The position numbers and the translations under genes are program-made. From Arthrobacter methylotrophus (GTDB lineage: Bacteria; Actinomycetota; Actinomycetes; Actinomycetales; Micrococcaceae): 64,000 nt of DNA. Positions within the stretch are counted from its first letter, which is position 1. Every line of letters begins with the position of its first letter. The stretch spans positions 992,001 through 1,056,000 of the forward strand of contig NZ_BAABED010000001.1 of NCBI RefSeq assembly GCF_039539965.1, written 5' to 3'. Shown piece by piece: positions 9,203-25,624 of the stretch. Below the pieces are notes generated by a model. The model did no database searches, was not told the origin of the DNA, and was given only the letters and a program-made list of their open reading frames with translations.

Positions 9203-9700
9203 GTGTCAAGACCCCCCCTAAACCCTGCCCAAGACCCAGCGGACCCCGGTGACGATGGTCCAGCGACCGGCCGCGGGAGCTCTGCTGGAGTATCTGGCGG
9301 AGAAACGCGTCCCTTAGGAATTGTTGTTATTTCGATTGTGGTTGTCTTGGAAGCCCTCGCGCTCTTGACCGCTGCGGTCCTGTATCTGTACCAGCTGGCT
9401 ATTGGGGCGCCAGTAGCCTCGTTCTGGGGGGCCGTTTTTACCATGGGTCTACTCTTGGCTTTTTCGGCGTGGTTATTTGCTGTGGGACACTTCCTGTTCC
9501 GTGGCTACCGCTGGACCCGTGCGGCCGCGTTGGTCGCTCAATTGTTCGTCCTGACGATTGGGGTTCCTACCATGACTGGAGGGCTGGCCCTCGCCGGTCT
9601 TGCCATGGTGGTACCGGCTTTGGCCGTGATCGTCTTTCTCTTCGACAAACGGGTCGTTGCGTTTGCGTCCCGAACGGGCGGATCCGGCGCCGCGCTCTGA
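9203..9700 (+). CDS. Small hypothetical membrane protein
   Basis: A 165-residue protein of unknown function. About 37 N-terminal residues are rich in Pro, Gly and Asp and probably cytoplasmic. Four hydrophobic helices follow (about 39-63, 73-95, 105-122 and 127-147), with a short basic tail. It is probably translated from a leaderless message starting at the GTG. Its stop is 5 bases from the stop of the convergent FHA-FtsK gene. It resembles small conserved membrane proteins of Arthrobacter; I do not recognise a named family. Confidence 0.75.
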   Translation: MSRPPLNPAQDPADPGDDGPATGRGSSAGVSGGETRPLGIVVISIVVVLEALALLTAAVLYLYQLAIGAPVASFWGAVFTMGLLLAFSAWLFAVGHFLFRGYRWTRAAALVAQLFVLTIGVPTMTGGLALAGLAMVVPALAVIVFLFDKRVVAFASRTGGSGAAL

Positions 9701-9705
9701 CGGTT

Positions 9706-17130
<7,425 letters not shown>

Positions 17131-18000
17131 ATGACACAGCCCGTGACCGAGTTGGTCCAACCGGGTCGTGGTCGCGGCATCATTGACGTCTATAAGCACA
17201 AGTTTTTGTTACAACTGCTGGTGCGCAAGGAAATCAAGATCCGCTACCGTGGCTCTGTTCTGGGACTCCTGTGGTCCTACGTTAAGCCGTTGATGCAGTT
17301 CTTGATCTACTTCGTGGCGCTCGGGGTGTTCCTCGACATGCAGCGGGGAACCCCCAACTACGCGATCTACCTGTTTGCAGGAATTGTGCTGGTCAATTTC
17401 TTCACGGAATCGCTAGGCAACGCCACGCGCTCCATCGTCGACAACAGGGACCTCATCCGGAAGATCTACCTACCCAGGGAGCTGTTCCCGGTCTCCACGA
17501 TCTGGGTTTCTGCAGCCCACCTGCTTCCACAAGTAGTGGTCTTGGTCGGCGCTTGTTTATTGAGCGGTTGGAGTCCCGCAATTTGGCAACTTCTTGCTGT
17601 TGTTGGAGCCTTCGTCCTGACAGCGATTCTTGCCACCGGCCTCGGCTTGTTGTTTGGCGCTGCGAATGTGTACTTCCGGGATTCCGAGAACATCGTCGAC
17701 ATGATCCTCATGATCGTCACGTGGGCCTCGCCCGTCCTCTACGTGTGGCCGATGGTTCAGCGTGTCATGGGTCCCTGGTTCTTTTTGTACCAGCTGAATC
17801 CCGTGACTGTCGCCGTCGAAATCTTCCACTGGGCCTTTTGGTCACCGACGCTGAGCGCCGCGCAGTCGGGATCGATTTCCATGCCGCCGGACTTGCTCGC
17901 CGTCTGGTTCCCAGCTGCCTTTGGCGTGGCTGCACTCGTCCTCGTGATTGGACAGCTCGTCTTCATGAAGCTATCAGTACATTTTGCCCAGGAGCTTTGA
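17131..18000 (+). CDS. wzm: Polysaccharide ABC transporter permease (Wzm type)
   Basis: A 289-residue ABC-2 permease whose ATG directly follows the TAG of the previous gene. The cytoplasmic N-terminus (IIDVYKHKFLLQLLVRKEIKIRYRGS) is followed by LGLLWSYVKPLMQF and six predicted membrane helices, as in Wzm, TagG and RfbA. It would move lipid-linked galactan across the membrane together with the ATPase encoded next. This matches the mycobacterial galactan exporter pair Rv3781/Rv3783 in kind and context. Confidence 0.9.
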   Translation: MTQPVTELVQPGRGRGIIDVYKHKFLLQLLVRKEIKIRYRGSVLGLLWSYVKPLMQFLIYFVALGVFLDMQRGTPNYAIYLFAGIVLVNFFTESLGNATRSIVDNRDLIRKIYLPRELFPVSTIWVSAAHLLPQVVVLVGACLLSGWSPAIWQLLAVVGAFVLTAILATGLGLLFGAANVYFRDSENIVDMILMIVTWASPVLYVWPMVQRVMGPWFFLYQLNPVTVAVEIFHWAFWSPTLSAAQSGSISMPPDLLAVWFPAAFGVAALVLVIGQLVFMKLSVHFAQEL

Positions 18001-18001
18001 C

Positions 18002-18769
18002 ATGTCCGTACCCACGGGAGTCCCCGACAGCGTCGCCATTACCTGTCGGAACTTGCGGAAGAAGTTTGTGCTCCGCCATACCCGCAGCATGAAGGAAGCG
18101 ATTGTATGGTTGCTGACCGGGCGCAAAGGGGATCTTTCCAAAAAGTTCGATGCGCTGAAAGACGTTTCGCTTGATGTCGAGCAGGGCGAAACCGTGGCAT
18201 TGCTTGGACTAAACGGTTCAGGAAAATCAACCCTTTTGAAGCTCATTTCAGGCGTGCTTCAGCCAGATGAGGGTACCGTTCATACGCGGGGGAGGGTGGC
18301 CGGTCTCATTGAGGTCGGAGCGGGATTCCATCACGACCTCAGCGGCAGGGACAACGTGTACCTCAACGGCGCAATCCTGGGCATGAGCCAGAACCAGATC
18401 GATAAGATGTTCGATTCGATCGTCGAGTTCTCTGAAATCGGCGAGTTCATCGATACAGAGGTCAAGTTCTATTCCTCCGGTATGTACTTGAAGCTGGCCT
18501 TCTCGATTGCAGTCCACACCGACCCTGAGGTGTTCCTCATTGACGAAATCCTGGCAGTCGGGGACGAACCGTTCCAGCGCAAGTGCATCCTCAAAATCAA
18601 TGAACTGGCGGACGCAGGAAAAACGCTCTTCGTGGTGAGCCACGACCTGGACCTGGTCGCTTCCGTGTGCAAAAGGGGAGTGCTCTTGGAACACGGTCAG
18701 ATCATCATGGACGGCGAAGTGCACGCTGTGGTGAAGGAGCTTCGACGGCGATCGGCCGCCACAGAGTGA
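18002..18769 (+). CDS. wzt: Polysaccharide ABC transporter ATPase (Wzt type)
   Basis: A 255-residue ATPase. The ATG at 18002 is chosen for the AGGAG 8 bases upstream; an in-frame TTG at 17984 lies inside the permease gene. Walker A is GLNGSGKS near 69. Between them lie LIEVGAGFHHDLSGRDNVYLNG, typical of the Wzt/TagH subclass, and the signature YSSGMYLKLAF near 157. Walker B is VFLIDEIL. It ends after the ATPase core, so it lacks the C-terminal glycan-binding domain of E. coli O8/O9a Wzt. It ends the glf operon. Confidence 0.92.
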   Translation: MSVPTGVPDSVAITCRNLRKKFVLRHTRSMKEAIVWLLTGRKGDLSKKFDALKDVSLDVEQGETVALLGLNGSGKSTLLKLISGVLQPDEGTVHTRGRVAGLIEVGAGFHHDLSGRDNVYLNGAILGMSQNQIDKMFDSIVEFSEIGEFIDTEVKFYSSGMYLKLAFSIAVHTDPEVFLIDEILAVGDEPFQRKCILKINELADAGKTLFVVSHDLDLVASVCKRGVLLEHGQIIMDGEVHAVVKELRRRSAATE

Positions 18770-18772
18770 TTG

Positions 18773-18798
18773 GGCTGGCGCTCCGCGCGGTGCCAGCC
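18773..18798. terminator. Bidirectional hairpin terminator
   Basis: GGCTGGC (18773-18779) pairs with GCCAGCC (18792-18798), extended inward by wobble and GC pairs. It lies between the convergent wzt and DUF6541 genes. No T-run. Confidence 0.5.
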
Positions 18799-18807
18799 GT
18801 GCGGGGC

Positions 18808-20772
18808 CTAGTTGTCTCCGCAAGCCGTGATTTTGTACAGCTTGGCAGGGCCCTGGCTGTCTACTAGCTTGACTCCGGGGTTTTGATCCAGGTGCAGGAG
18901 GCCGGCTGGCGTATGGTTTCCGCCATGGACTTCGGTGAGGCCGAAGTCCATGACGTAGTAGGAGTGCTCTCCACGGACCGCCCTGCAAACATCCGGGTCG
19001 CCGGTGACGTTTCCCAAACGATCGTAGATTTCCTGGAGATCGGGCGAGACGTAGCTGAGAATGTGGAGCTGGGCGGAGCGACGGTCGCCGAGGGCGTAGG
19101 AAAGGGAAGCCCCGGTATACGGGTTCCCGAGCAAGATCGCATTCTGGGGAATGTCGGCCGGCAATCTCTGGATCAGATGCAGTTCATCGCTCGAAACCAA
19201 GGGTGAGTTCGGCGTCAAAGCGTATTTCGATGATGCTAGCGCAACTTCCTTGTTGACTCCGCCCACTTGCCCAAGGAGCACGGCAAGTGCGACGAGGACC
19301 AAGGCCGCGCCGTGTTGAAGGGCGGTCCGGAGACCGGAAGGGAGGGTCCGTGAGTCGCTTCGAAGAAGTACCCGCTTGAACCATTGCCGTATGTATGGGT
19401 TGTGGCAGATCCACTCGACCCCCACGGCAGCAAGCAAGACGGCGACCAGAGGCAACAGGGCCGCGATGCGGTAGCTGTCGTTGTACCAAACGCCGGTCAG
19501 AATGCTCCGTATTCTGGAAATCGGGAACCCTGAAACCACGACGAAGAGGCCAGTGAAGATCAGGAAAACCGCGGCGAGCCACCTGTACCGAAGCTGCCGC
19601 GCGGCTGCCCACAGGCCCAGTAGTGCAAGCGGTGCCACCAACCAGGCGGCTGGCAAGTCCAAGGGCGAGAAGACAATCGCCTCGCCCAGGGCTTGCGGGG
19701 CCGTATGGTAGGGGCCCCAGAATGATGCGTCCGGCGGCGGCCGGAGGAAGGCCCAAAGAATAACGAAAGCCACGCAATAGCTGATCAGGGGGACCGTGAA
19801 CCTGGGATGCCAAATCCGCAGCAAATTCCGTTTCCGGAGCTTGATGGTCTTCCATGAAAGGAACCCCACCATCGGGGCAGTCCACGTCAGCCACGCCATG
19901 AAGGTGGTGGGATGCGCAACAACCAGCCCCGCAAGGCTCAACAAGAGTGCGAGGACCGCCGGAAGGTCCCGCGGAACCCAGTCCGGGGACACCCGCAAAA
20001 TTGCAGCGGCAAGGGCAATCGAACTCGGCAGGAGGCTAATCGACAGCAGATTGGGGTACAAGACGCCGAAGTCCATCATCAGGAGCGGGAATGCGCCAAG
20101 CGAAGCGCATGCTACGCCCACCGCAAGAGCAACCTCGGCAGACCGGCCTATGGTCCACCTAGCTGCCAAGAGGCAGCCCAGCGGCCAAAACACTGCACCC
20201 AGGATGATGCTCGTAAGGTTTACAGCGGTGGGTACGTCCAGCCCAAAGGTGGACGCGACCAACGTTGCAACCGCGTTCCAGCCCGCAGGATAAAAACCCC
20301 CACCGGTCATGTCGCCGATCGTCAGGGACGAGGCGTTCCCGGTATCAAGGGCGTATTTGACGGAGTTAAGGTGAAAGACGGCGTCGTAGGTTTGGGAAAA
20401 ATGTTCCGGGGCGCCGATGGCCTGCATGACCCTGGCGCCAATCACTACGAATGCAAGAAGCCCGGCAACAAATGGTGCCGCGCTCCGCCAAAGTCCGGAC
20501 CCCGGCACCGTTCCGGCGCGCGGACGGGACCGGGAAACGAACCACGCGATCCCGCCGAGCACTACGGCCACGACAGCGACCGGAAGGAGGTTGAACCTCA
20601 CATGCAAGAAGGGGCTCACCGTCGAAGCGATGACGATCACGCCTATCGACAGCGCAGGGGAGAGCGCCAGCGCGTCGAAGCCCCGATAGCGCAAACCCCA
20701 CGCTACAAGGAAGCCGGGAGCAAGCAATAAAAGGACAGCACCGATCAATTGCGGGAGGACAGACCACCACAC
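18808..20772 (-). CDS. Large polytopic membrane protein (DUF6541-like)
   Basis: A 654-residue protein with a GTG start 9 bases after the rmlA stop. It has roughly 13-14 hydrophobic helices over the first ~480 residues (LLLLAPGFLVAWGLRYRG, VVVLGGIAWFVSR and others). A soluble C-terminal part of about 150 residues (ASSKYALTPNSPLVSSDE...) is probably outside the membrane. This layout resembles GT-C-type glycosyltransferases and actinobacterial DUF6541 proteins in polysaccharide clusters. Position at the end of the rhamnose/glycosyltransferase operon suggests extracytoplasmic sugar transfer, which is inference. No clear catalytic motif was identified by eye. Confidence 0.78.
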   Translation of the reverse strand: MWWSVLPQLIGAVLLLLAPGFLVAWGLRYRGFDALALSPALSIGVIVIASTVSPFLHVRFNLLPVAVVAVVLGGIAWFVSRSRPRAGTVPGSGLWRSAAPFVAGLLAFVVIGARVMQAIGAPEHFSQTYDAVFHLNSVKYALDTGNASSLTIGDMTGGGFYPAGWNAVATLVASTFGLDVPTAVNLTSIILGAVFWPLGCLLAARWTIGRSAEVALAVGVACASLGAFPLLMMDFGVLYPNLLSISLLPSSIALAAAILRVSPDWVPRDLPAVLALLLSLAGLVVAHPTTFMAWLTWTAPMVGFLSWKTIKLRKRNLLRIWHPRFTVPLISYCVAFVILWAFLRPPPDASFWGPYHTAPQALGEAIVFSPLDLPAAWLVAPLALLGLWAAARQLRYRWLAAVFLIFTGLFVVVSGFPISRIRSILTGVWYNDSYRIAALLPLVAVLLAAVGVEWICHNPYIRQWFKRVLLRSDSRTLPSGLRTALQHGAALVLVALAVLLGQVGGVNKEVALASSKYALTPNSPLVSSDELHLIQRLPADIPQNAILLGNPYTGASLSYALGDRRSAQLHILSYVSPDLQEIYDRLGNVTGDPDVCRAVRGEHSYYVMDFGLTEVHGGNHTPAGLLHLDQNPGVKLVDSQGPAKLYKITACGDN

Positions 20773-20781
20773 AGGCCGAGG

Positions 20782-21645
20782 CTAACCTTCGAGCAAGCCG
20801 TGGAGATACGCTCCGTAGCCGCTCTTGATCAGCGGCTCGGCGCGCTCGCGCAGTTCGTCGTCCGAAAGGAAACCTTGGCGCCAAGCGATTTCCTCGGGAG
20901 CGCCGATCTTGAGGCCCTGGCGGTTTTCCACCGTACGGATGAAGTTGGAGGCGTCATTGAGGTCGTCAAAGGTCCCGGTATCGAGCCAGGCTGTGCCTCG
21001 TGGAAGGATCTCAACGTGGAGCTTCCCCGCCTCGAGGTACTTCCGGTTGACGTCGGTGATTTCCAGCTCGCCGCGAGCTGACGGCGTAAGGTTCTTCGCG
21101 ATATCAACGACGTCGTTGTCGTAGAAATAGAGCCCAGGAACCGCATAGTGTGATTTGGGGTGGCTGGGTTTTTCTTCCAAGGAAATAGCCTTGCCGGCTT
21201 CATTGAATTCGACCACACCATACGCTTTGGGATCTTTTACCCAATAGCCGAAGACTGCGCCGCCCTCGATGTCTGCATGTTTCCGAAGTTGCGTGCCCAT
21301 CCCTTGGCCGTAGAAGATGTTGTCACCGAGGACAAGCGCCACAGTCTCGTTTCCAATGTGCTGCTCGCCCAGGATGAATGCTTGCGCAAGGCCGTCGGGC
21401 GAAGGCTGCTGGACATAGGAAATGTTGATACCGAATTGGGAACCATCGCCGAGAAGCCGTTGGAATTGTTCGGCATCATGCGGGGTGGTGATCACCAAGA
21501 CATCGCGGATGCCCGCCAGGATGAGAGTGGAAAGCGGGTAGTAGATCATCGGCTTGTCATATACCGGGACCAGTTGCTTGCTGATGCCGTGAGTAATCGG
21601 GTGCAGACGAGAGCCGGTGCCACCGGCAAGAATGATTCCACGCAT
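20782..21645 (-). CDS. rmlA: Glucose-1-phosphate thymidylyltransferase
   Basis: A 287-residue nucleotidyltransferase making dTDP-glucose from dTTP and glucose-1-phosphate, the first step of dTDP-L-rhamnose synthesis. It shows the N-terminal signature [22 protein letters not shown], the substrate stretch [13 protein letters not shown], and the metal/sugar site [12 protein letters not shown]. Length is typical. It is in the reverse glycosyltransferase operon, away from rmlB and rmlCD, which lie on the other strand 6 kb away. Confidence 0.95.
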   Translation of the reverse strand: MRGIILAGGTGSRLHPITHGISKQLVPVYDKPMIYYPLSTLILAGIRDVLVITTPHDAEQFQRLLGDGSQFGINISYVQQPSPDGLAQAFILGEQHIGNETVALVLGDNIFYGQGMGTQLRKHADIEGGAVFGYWVKDPKAYGVVEFNEAGKAISLEEKPSHPKSHYAVPGLYFYDNDVVDIAKNLTPSARGELEITDVNRKYLEAGKLHVEILPRGTAWLDTGTFDDLNDASNFIRTVENRQGLKIGAPEEIAWRQGFLSDDELRERAEPLIKSGYGAYLHGLLEG

Positions 21646-21663
21646 GATCTACATCATCCCTTA

Positions 21664-21678
21664 CCGGGGAGTCCCCGG
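21664..21678 (-). other. Short GC-rich hairpin before rmlA
   Basis: CCGGGG-AGT-CCCCGG lies in the 65-base gap between the upstream glycosyltransferase gene and rmlA. It has no T-run; it could weaken read-through or stabilise the message end. Confidence 0.35.
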
Positions 21679-21710
21679 CAAAACCAGCGGCCGTTGGCGC
21701 GGGACGGAGC

Positions 21711-22625
21711 TTAGCTGCTGTGGCCCTTTCCGCTGCGGCCGCGGACGCCGTCGACAAGCCCTCTCAACGCTGAGCTGAGCCGTGCACTGCGCCCCGGTGC
21801 CAGGACGGTGACGAACAGGAGATGCCTCAGGTCCAGCAACAAGCCGCCGATAATCCATACCGGGTGAACTTTCGCGTATCGGCGGCCGACGAGAATCCTG
21901 TTTCGGAATATGTAGTAATAGCGCCAGGAAGCTGCAATGCGTACTTTCAATGCCCGATTCTGGTATCTAATGTCCCTGCCCCATATATTTGCATCGACAA
22001 AGGATCCGAGCGAATGCTCGAATTCTGCATCTGCAAGGACCGTCGGCAGCCCAGCATCAAGCGCGCGGAAGTAGTATTCGGTATCCACCAGGTCAATGAA
22101 CAGCCCGTCCCAGAAGTTGCCGATTATATCCAGGGTGGAAACTGGAATCAGCAATCCGGATTGAATGGGCTCCCGTCCTAGCGGGACTCCCGATTTTGAC
22201 CCGGCCGTCTTGACGGGATTGCCATGGATTCGTGCGGGCGATACGAGGCCGGGAGTAACACCCGCGGCGGCTGCAGAGTCAGCGGCGTCTACCAGGCGGC
22301 GGACATATTCCGCGCTCAGGAGCGAATCTTGGTCAACCGTGATGATGTATTCCACCGCTTTTGTGCGCGCCAAGTCGATGCCGGCGTTCAAAGCTGAAGC
22401 GATTCCGGAATTCTTTTCGAGCCGCAGCACCATGGCGCCGGCGTCTGCGGCGGCGTCGAAGATCTGGTCGAAACCCGGACCTCCGCCATCATCTACTACC
22501 ACCACGGTGGCCAGTTGCCGACGCAGGGACGAGACGCTTTCGATCAATTGCGAGGTAGGACGAAAGGCTGTGACAACAGCTGCAACCTTTGTCAGCAGCA
22601 CCGGCGGTTCAATATCGGGTTGCAA
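21711..22625 (-). CDS. Family 2 glycosyltransferase (rhamnosyltransferase-like)
   Basis: A 304-residue protein if started at the TTG at 22625, 10 bases after the preceding stop with AGGGA upstream. The frame is open further, to 22721, but that would overlap the previous gene by 86 bases. GT-A features: AAVVTAFRP, VVVVDDGGGPG, the IITVDQDSLLS metal motif, and an acceptor region with FIDLVDTEYYFRALDAGL. It resembles rhamnosyltransferases that use dTDP-rhamnose, consistent with rmlA next door. It is a clear paralogue of the gene at 24682-25614 (shared SGLLIPVSTL/SGFFIPLSTL and IDLVDTEY/IDCVDSEF blocks). Confidence 0.82.
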   Translation of the reverse strand: MQPDIEPPVLLTKVAAVVTAFRPTSQLIESVSSLRRQLATVVVVDDGGGPGFDQIFDAAADAGAMVLRLEKNSGIASALNAGIDLARTKAVEYIITVDQDSLLSAEYVRRLVDAADSAAAAGVTPGLVSPARIHGNPVKTAGSKSGVPLGREPIQSGLLIPVSTLDIIGNFWDGLFIDLVDTEYYFRALDAGLPTVLADAEFEHSLGSFVDANIWGRDIRYQNRALKVRIAASWRYYYIFRNRILVGRRYAKVHPVWIIGGLLLDLRHLLFVTVLAPGRSARLSSALRGLVDGVRGRSGKGHSS

Positions 22626-22635
22626 GTCGATTTCC

Positions 22636-23523
22636 CTATTTTCCAAGAGTATGCCGAAGGAGGGAGCGCACGGCTGCGGGGCTGCCGTGCTGCGCCGCAG
22701 CGGGCAGGAGGAGGAAGGCATGGGCCCGGGAGGTGAGGCGCAAGTTCGCGGCCCTGGATGCCTTTCGCCAACCCTTGATCATGCAGAGCTCAGCGGCAAG
22801 TTCGAAGTATCCGCGCTCCCCAGCGAACCGGGACCCATCAAGCAATTTGCTGGCGGAGGCACTACCGGTGTGTCTTCTGTACGCGAAGCATACCTCTGGT
22901 TCGATGAGGAGCTCTGCTCCAGCCAAGACCATATCGATGATCAAGCCGAGATCCTGAATCACGTGAAGACCATCGCGAAAATCGAAGTCGTGAATCTTGT
23001 CTCGACGGAAAACCAAGGACGGCCAGTAGAGCCAGTCGCCATGAAGGAGGCTTACCGCAAGCTTCTCGCCACTGAGCATCCTGGATTTGGATCCGTGGGG
23101 TTTGACCACGTGTTGCTTCACGAGATCAACGATCGGCCGGGTGGACTCCCCGGTTTCATTGATCACTTCCACGCCAGGCTGGATGATCCAGGCGTTCGGA
23201 AAATCCCGGTACGCGCGAAGGGCGACGTCTACGAAGTTCGGCAGAAGGACGTCGTCGCAACCCATGACGACAAGCGCGTCTTGCGTTGCCAGCGACACAC
23301 AAGTGCGGAAGTTCTCGGTGATGCCTTGGTTGGTTTCTTTGCGGATATAGCGAATCCGGGGGTCGTTGATTTCTTCCAGATATCTGCGGACCTCATCACC
23401 TGGATAGGCGTCGTCCACAACAGTCAGAAGCCAATCGTCCGAATCCTGGCCGAGTACGCTGTCGACTGCCTGCCGCATGAAGTCAGGATCCCCCCAATAC
23501 GGGATGAAGATGTCCAGGGCCAT
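22636..23523 (-). CDS. Family 2 glycosyltransferase
   Basis: A 295-residue GT-A enzyme: DIFIPYWGDPDFMRQAVDSVL at the N-terminus, LLTVVDDAYPG for nucleotide binding, MGCDDVLLPNF as the metal motif near residue 93, and a downstream HGDWLYWPSLVF region. Cytoplasmic, probably membrane-associated. It belongs to the reverse operon, 8 bases after the DUF2304 gene. Donor and acceptor are not predictable from sequence alone. Confidence 0.82.
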   Translation of the reverse strand: MALDIFIPYWGDPDFMRQAVDSVLGQDSDDWLLTVVDDAYPGDEVRRYLEEINDPRIRYIRKETNQGITENFRTCVSLATQDALVVMGCDDVLLPNFVDVALRAYRDFPNAWIIQPGVEVINETGESTRPIVDLVKQHVVKPHGSKSRMLSGEKLAVSLLHGDWLYWPSLVFRRDKIHDFDFRDGLHVIQDLGLIIDMVLAGAELLIEPEVCFAYRRHTGSASASKLLDGSRFAGERGYFELAAELCMIKGWRKASRAANLRLTSRAHAFLLLPAAAQHGSPAAVRSLLRHTLGK

Positions 23524-23531
23524 TCGGTTCC

Positions 23532-23915
23532 TTACTTCGGGCCGGAGGGTGTGGAAGTGTCGTCCTCCGCGGTTTCGGCGGTCTGCAGTTGCTCGAGGAG
23601 GGCGCGCATGATCGCAACTTCTTCCGCCAACGTCCGGGTTTCATCTTCGACCACGGAGATTTCCCAAGAGAGGTGCAAACAGACTCCCAGCAGCAGCAGG
23701 ATGCTGATGATGAACAGCAGATTCGATGGCAGCTGCACGCCAACGAGTTCGGCAACGATGGTCAGCAAGCGCGGGAACGCCGCAAGGACCAAGGTTCCAA
23801 TGCCGACGACGAGCCAAAGCGCGGCGTACTTCTCACGGAGCTTCTTGCGCCGGAGCATTTCGAAAACGATCCCCACGATCGCCAAGGCGAGGAGGAAAGC
23901 AGCCAGATTTCCCAT
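23532..23915 (-). CDS. DUF2304 small membrane protein
   Basis: A 127-residue protein with three hydrophobic helices (about 4-20, 30-48 and 62-85) and a C-terminal acidic coiled-coil-like tail (DETRTLAEEVAIMRALLEQL). It has the REKYAALWLVVGIG signature of DUF2304. These proteins commonly sit next to DPM1-like glycosyltransferases. Here its ATG overlaps the stop of one (TGATG), suggesting the two form a complex. Function is otherwise unknown. Confidence 0.82.
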   Translation of the reverse strand: MGNLAAFLLALAIVGIVFEMLRRKKLREKYAALWLVVGIGTLVLAAFPRLLTIVAELVGVQLPSNLLFIISILLLLGVCLHLSWEISVVEDETRTLAEEVAIMRALLEQLQTAETAEDDTSTPSGPK

Positions 23916-24667
23916 CAGGAAGCCTCCTGGGCCGACGATGATACAGATGGAATGGTGGACCGCTTACGGGTCAGTGCGAAGAGCAGCGCGAAGGTGGAAC
24001 GGCCGAGATAAACTGCGGCTTTCGCAGGGTTGTGGCTGGGGGTTCCGCCCTGCCGAGGGCGCATCGCCACGGGAATCTGCGTCACTTTGCATCCCGAACG
24101 GATGGCTACGACGAGGGAGTCGATAGTGTCGCCGAGGTACTCTGCGGGATAGTGGTCCAGATACTGGCTGATGGCGCGATCGTTGGCAGCCCGGAATCCG
24201 GACGTCACATCCGTAAGGCGTGTTTTTGCCAGGCCGGAGATCACCTTTGCAAGAAATTGCATTGCCCATTTTCGAGGGCCGCTTACTATGTACTCGCCCT
24301 TTTCTGCGAATCGGGCACCAATTGAAATGTCGGCATGCTCCAGCCCCGCGAGGACTTCGCCGATATTCCGGGGGTCATGTTGGCCATCGGCGTCTACTTG
24401 GATCACCTGTCGATAGCCCAGCCGCTTGGCGTACTTGAAACCAGCGCGCATGGCGCCTCCGACGCCCAAGTTGAAGGGGAGGTTCAGCACCGTTGCTCCG
24501 GCTTCGGCGGCCAGCGCCGCGGTGTCGTCCGTGGATCCATCGTTGACGACCAGCACATCGTAGGGACCTCCGACGCCCAGCACTTCCCGCACCGTGTCGC
24601 CGACGGACTCAGCTTCATTCCACGCTGGCATGATGACGAGGACCCGAGTTGAGTCATGAATTTCCAT
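23915..24667 (-). CDS. Polyprenyl-phosphate glycosyltransferase (DPM1-like, GT2)
   Basis: A 250-residue protein from the ATG at 24667, preceded by AGGAGA; the open frame to 24763 overlaps the upstream gene. It has the DPM-synthase pattern: VLVIMPAWNEAESV, VLVVNDGSTDDT, IQVDADGQHDP as the metal motif and VTSGFRAANDRAI. Such enzymes transfer a sugar from a nucleotide donor to polyprenyl phosphate on the cytoplasmic face, making donors for sugar transfer outside the membrane. There is no C-terminal membrane domain, so the adjacent DUF2304 protein may anchor it. Confidence 0.86.
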   Translation of the reverse strand: MEIHDSTRVLVIMPAWNEAESVGDTVREVLGVGGPYDVLVVNDGSTDDTAALAAEAGATVLNLPFNLGVGGAMRAGFKYAKRLGYRQVIQVDADGQHDPRNIGEVLAGLEHADISIGARFAEKGEYIVSGPRKWAMQFLAKVISGLAKTRLTDVTSGFRAANDRAISQYLDHYPAEYLGDTIDSLVVAIRSGCKVTQIPVAMRPRQGGTPSHNPAKAAVYLGRSTFALLFALTRKRSTIPSVSSSAQEAS

Positions 24668-24681
24668 TGTTCTCCTGTATG

Positions 24682-25614
24682 TCATCTTGGCTGGATGCGG
24701 TTGAGGAGATCCTGATTGATACGGCCCTGCCTTCCGCGGCACGAATCGACGACCCCCTCCCAAGCGGCGATCGCTAGAGAACGCCTATCCGGGCTGAATG
24801 CGAAGCGGAGAAGCTGTGCTTTCGCGTCCTCCACCATGCGGCGGAGGACCCACGCTGGGTTGCTGCGCCAGTACCTGCGGGCAAGAGTGGTCCCGTTACG
24901 CATGATGTAGTACATCCGGAACGGTGAGTAATAGTTGAAGGACAGATCTTTACCACGGAGTCGGAGTGGCCATCCAAACACCTTTGCGGGTAGGCGCGCT
25001 CCGAGACGGTGCCTGACTTCGCAGCCAGATCCAATGACGATGCTATAGCCAGCGGCCCTCACCCGCGCGGTGAACTCGGAATCCACGCAGTCGATGAAAA
25101 AGCCGGCCTCGAAGTTTCCGACATGGGCCAAAGTGGAAAGCGGTATGAAGAAACCGGACTGCATGGGGTCGAAAGCCTCTGACACTCCGTTGGAGGCTCC
25201 GAGAACCGGAACTCGATGCCCGCTGAATGTCTCAGCGCTCACGAAACCCACTTTTTTCCCCACGGACGCCGCGCGGTCGTATGTGGCGAGCGCGTTCGCG
25301 ACGTATTCCCGGACCGGCAGGGAGTCTTGATCGAATGTCAGTACAAAATCCGGGCGCGTGGACGATTCCAGTTCTTTGATACCGCGGTTCAGCGCGGCCG
25401 CAATGCCGGAGTTGCTTCCCAGCCGCAGTACCTTTACTCCGGTCGCGGCAAGGTCATCAAAGATCGATTCGGCTGCCGACGACGTGCTGCAATCATCGAC
25501 GACAATGAGTTCGTCGACTTGCGCTGCGATCGATTCAGCGTTGGTGAGCAGCTCGTTGTCGGGGTTGAACGCGGCGATCACAGCTGCCGTTCGTCGTTGT
25601 GGACTTTCAATCAC
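24682..25614 (-). CDS. Family 2 glycosyltransferase (rhamnosyltransferase-like)
   Basis: A 310-residue GT-A protein with a GTG start 10 bases after the flippase stop. Motifs: AAVIAAFNPDNELL, LIVVDDCSTS, LTFDQDSLPV and FIDCVDSEFTARVRAAGY. It is a paralogue of the enzyme at 21711-22625 and probably adds a rhamnose or similar deoxy sugar. It is the second gene of the reverse operon, between the flippase and the DPM-like enzyme. Confidence 0.82.
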   Translation of the reverse strand: MIESPQRRTAAVIAAFNPDNELLTNAESIAAQVDELIVVDDCSTSSAAESIFDDLAATGVKVLRLGSNSGIAAALNRGIKELESSTRPDFVLTFDQDSLPVREYVANALATYDRAASVGKKVGFVSAETFSGHRVPVLGASNGVSEAFDPMQSGFFIPLSTLAHVGNFEAGFFIDCVDSEFTARVRAAGYSIVIGSGCEVRHRLGARLPAKVFGWPLRLRGKDLSFNYYSPFRMYYIMRNGTTLARRYWRSNPAWVLRRMVEDAKAQLLRFAFSPDRRSLAIAAWEGVVDSCRGRQGRINQDLLNRIQPR

Positions 25615-25624
25615 GGAGATGATC

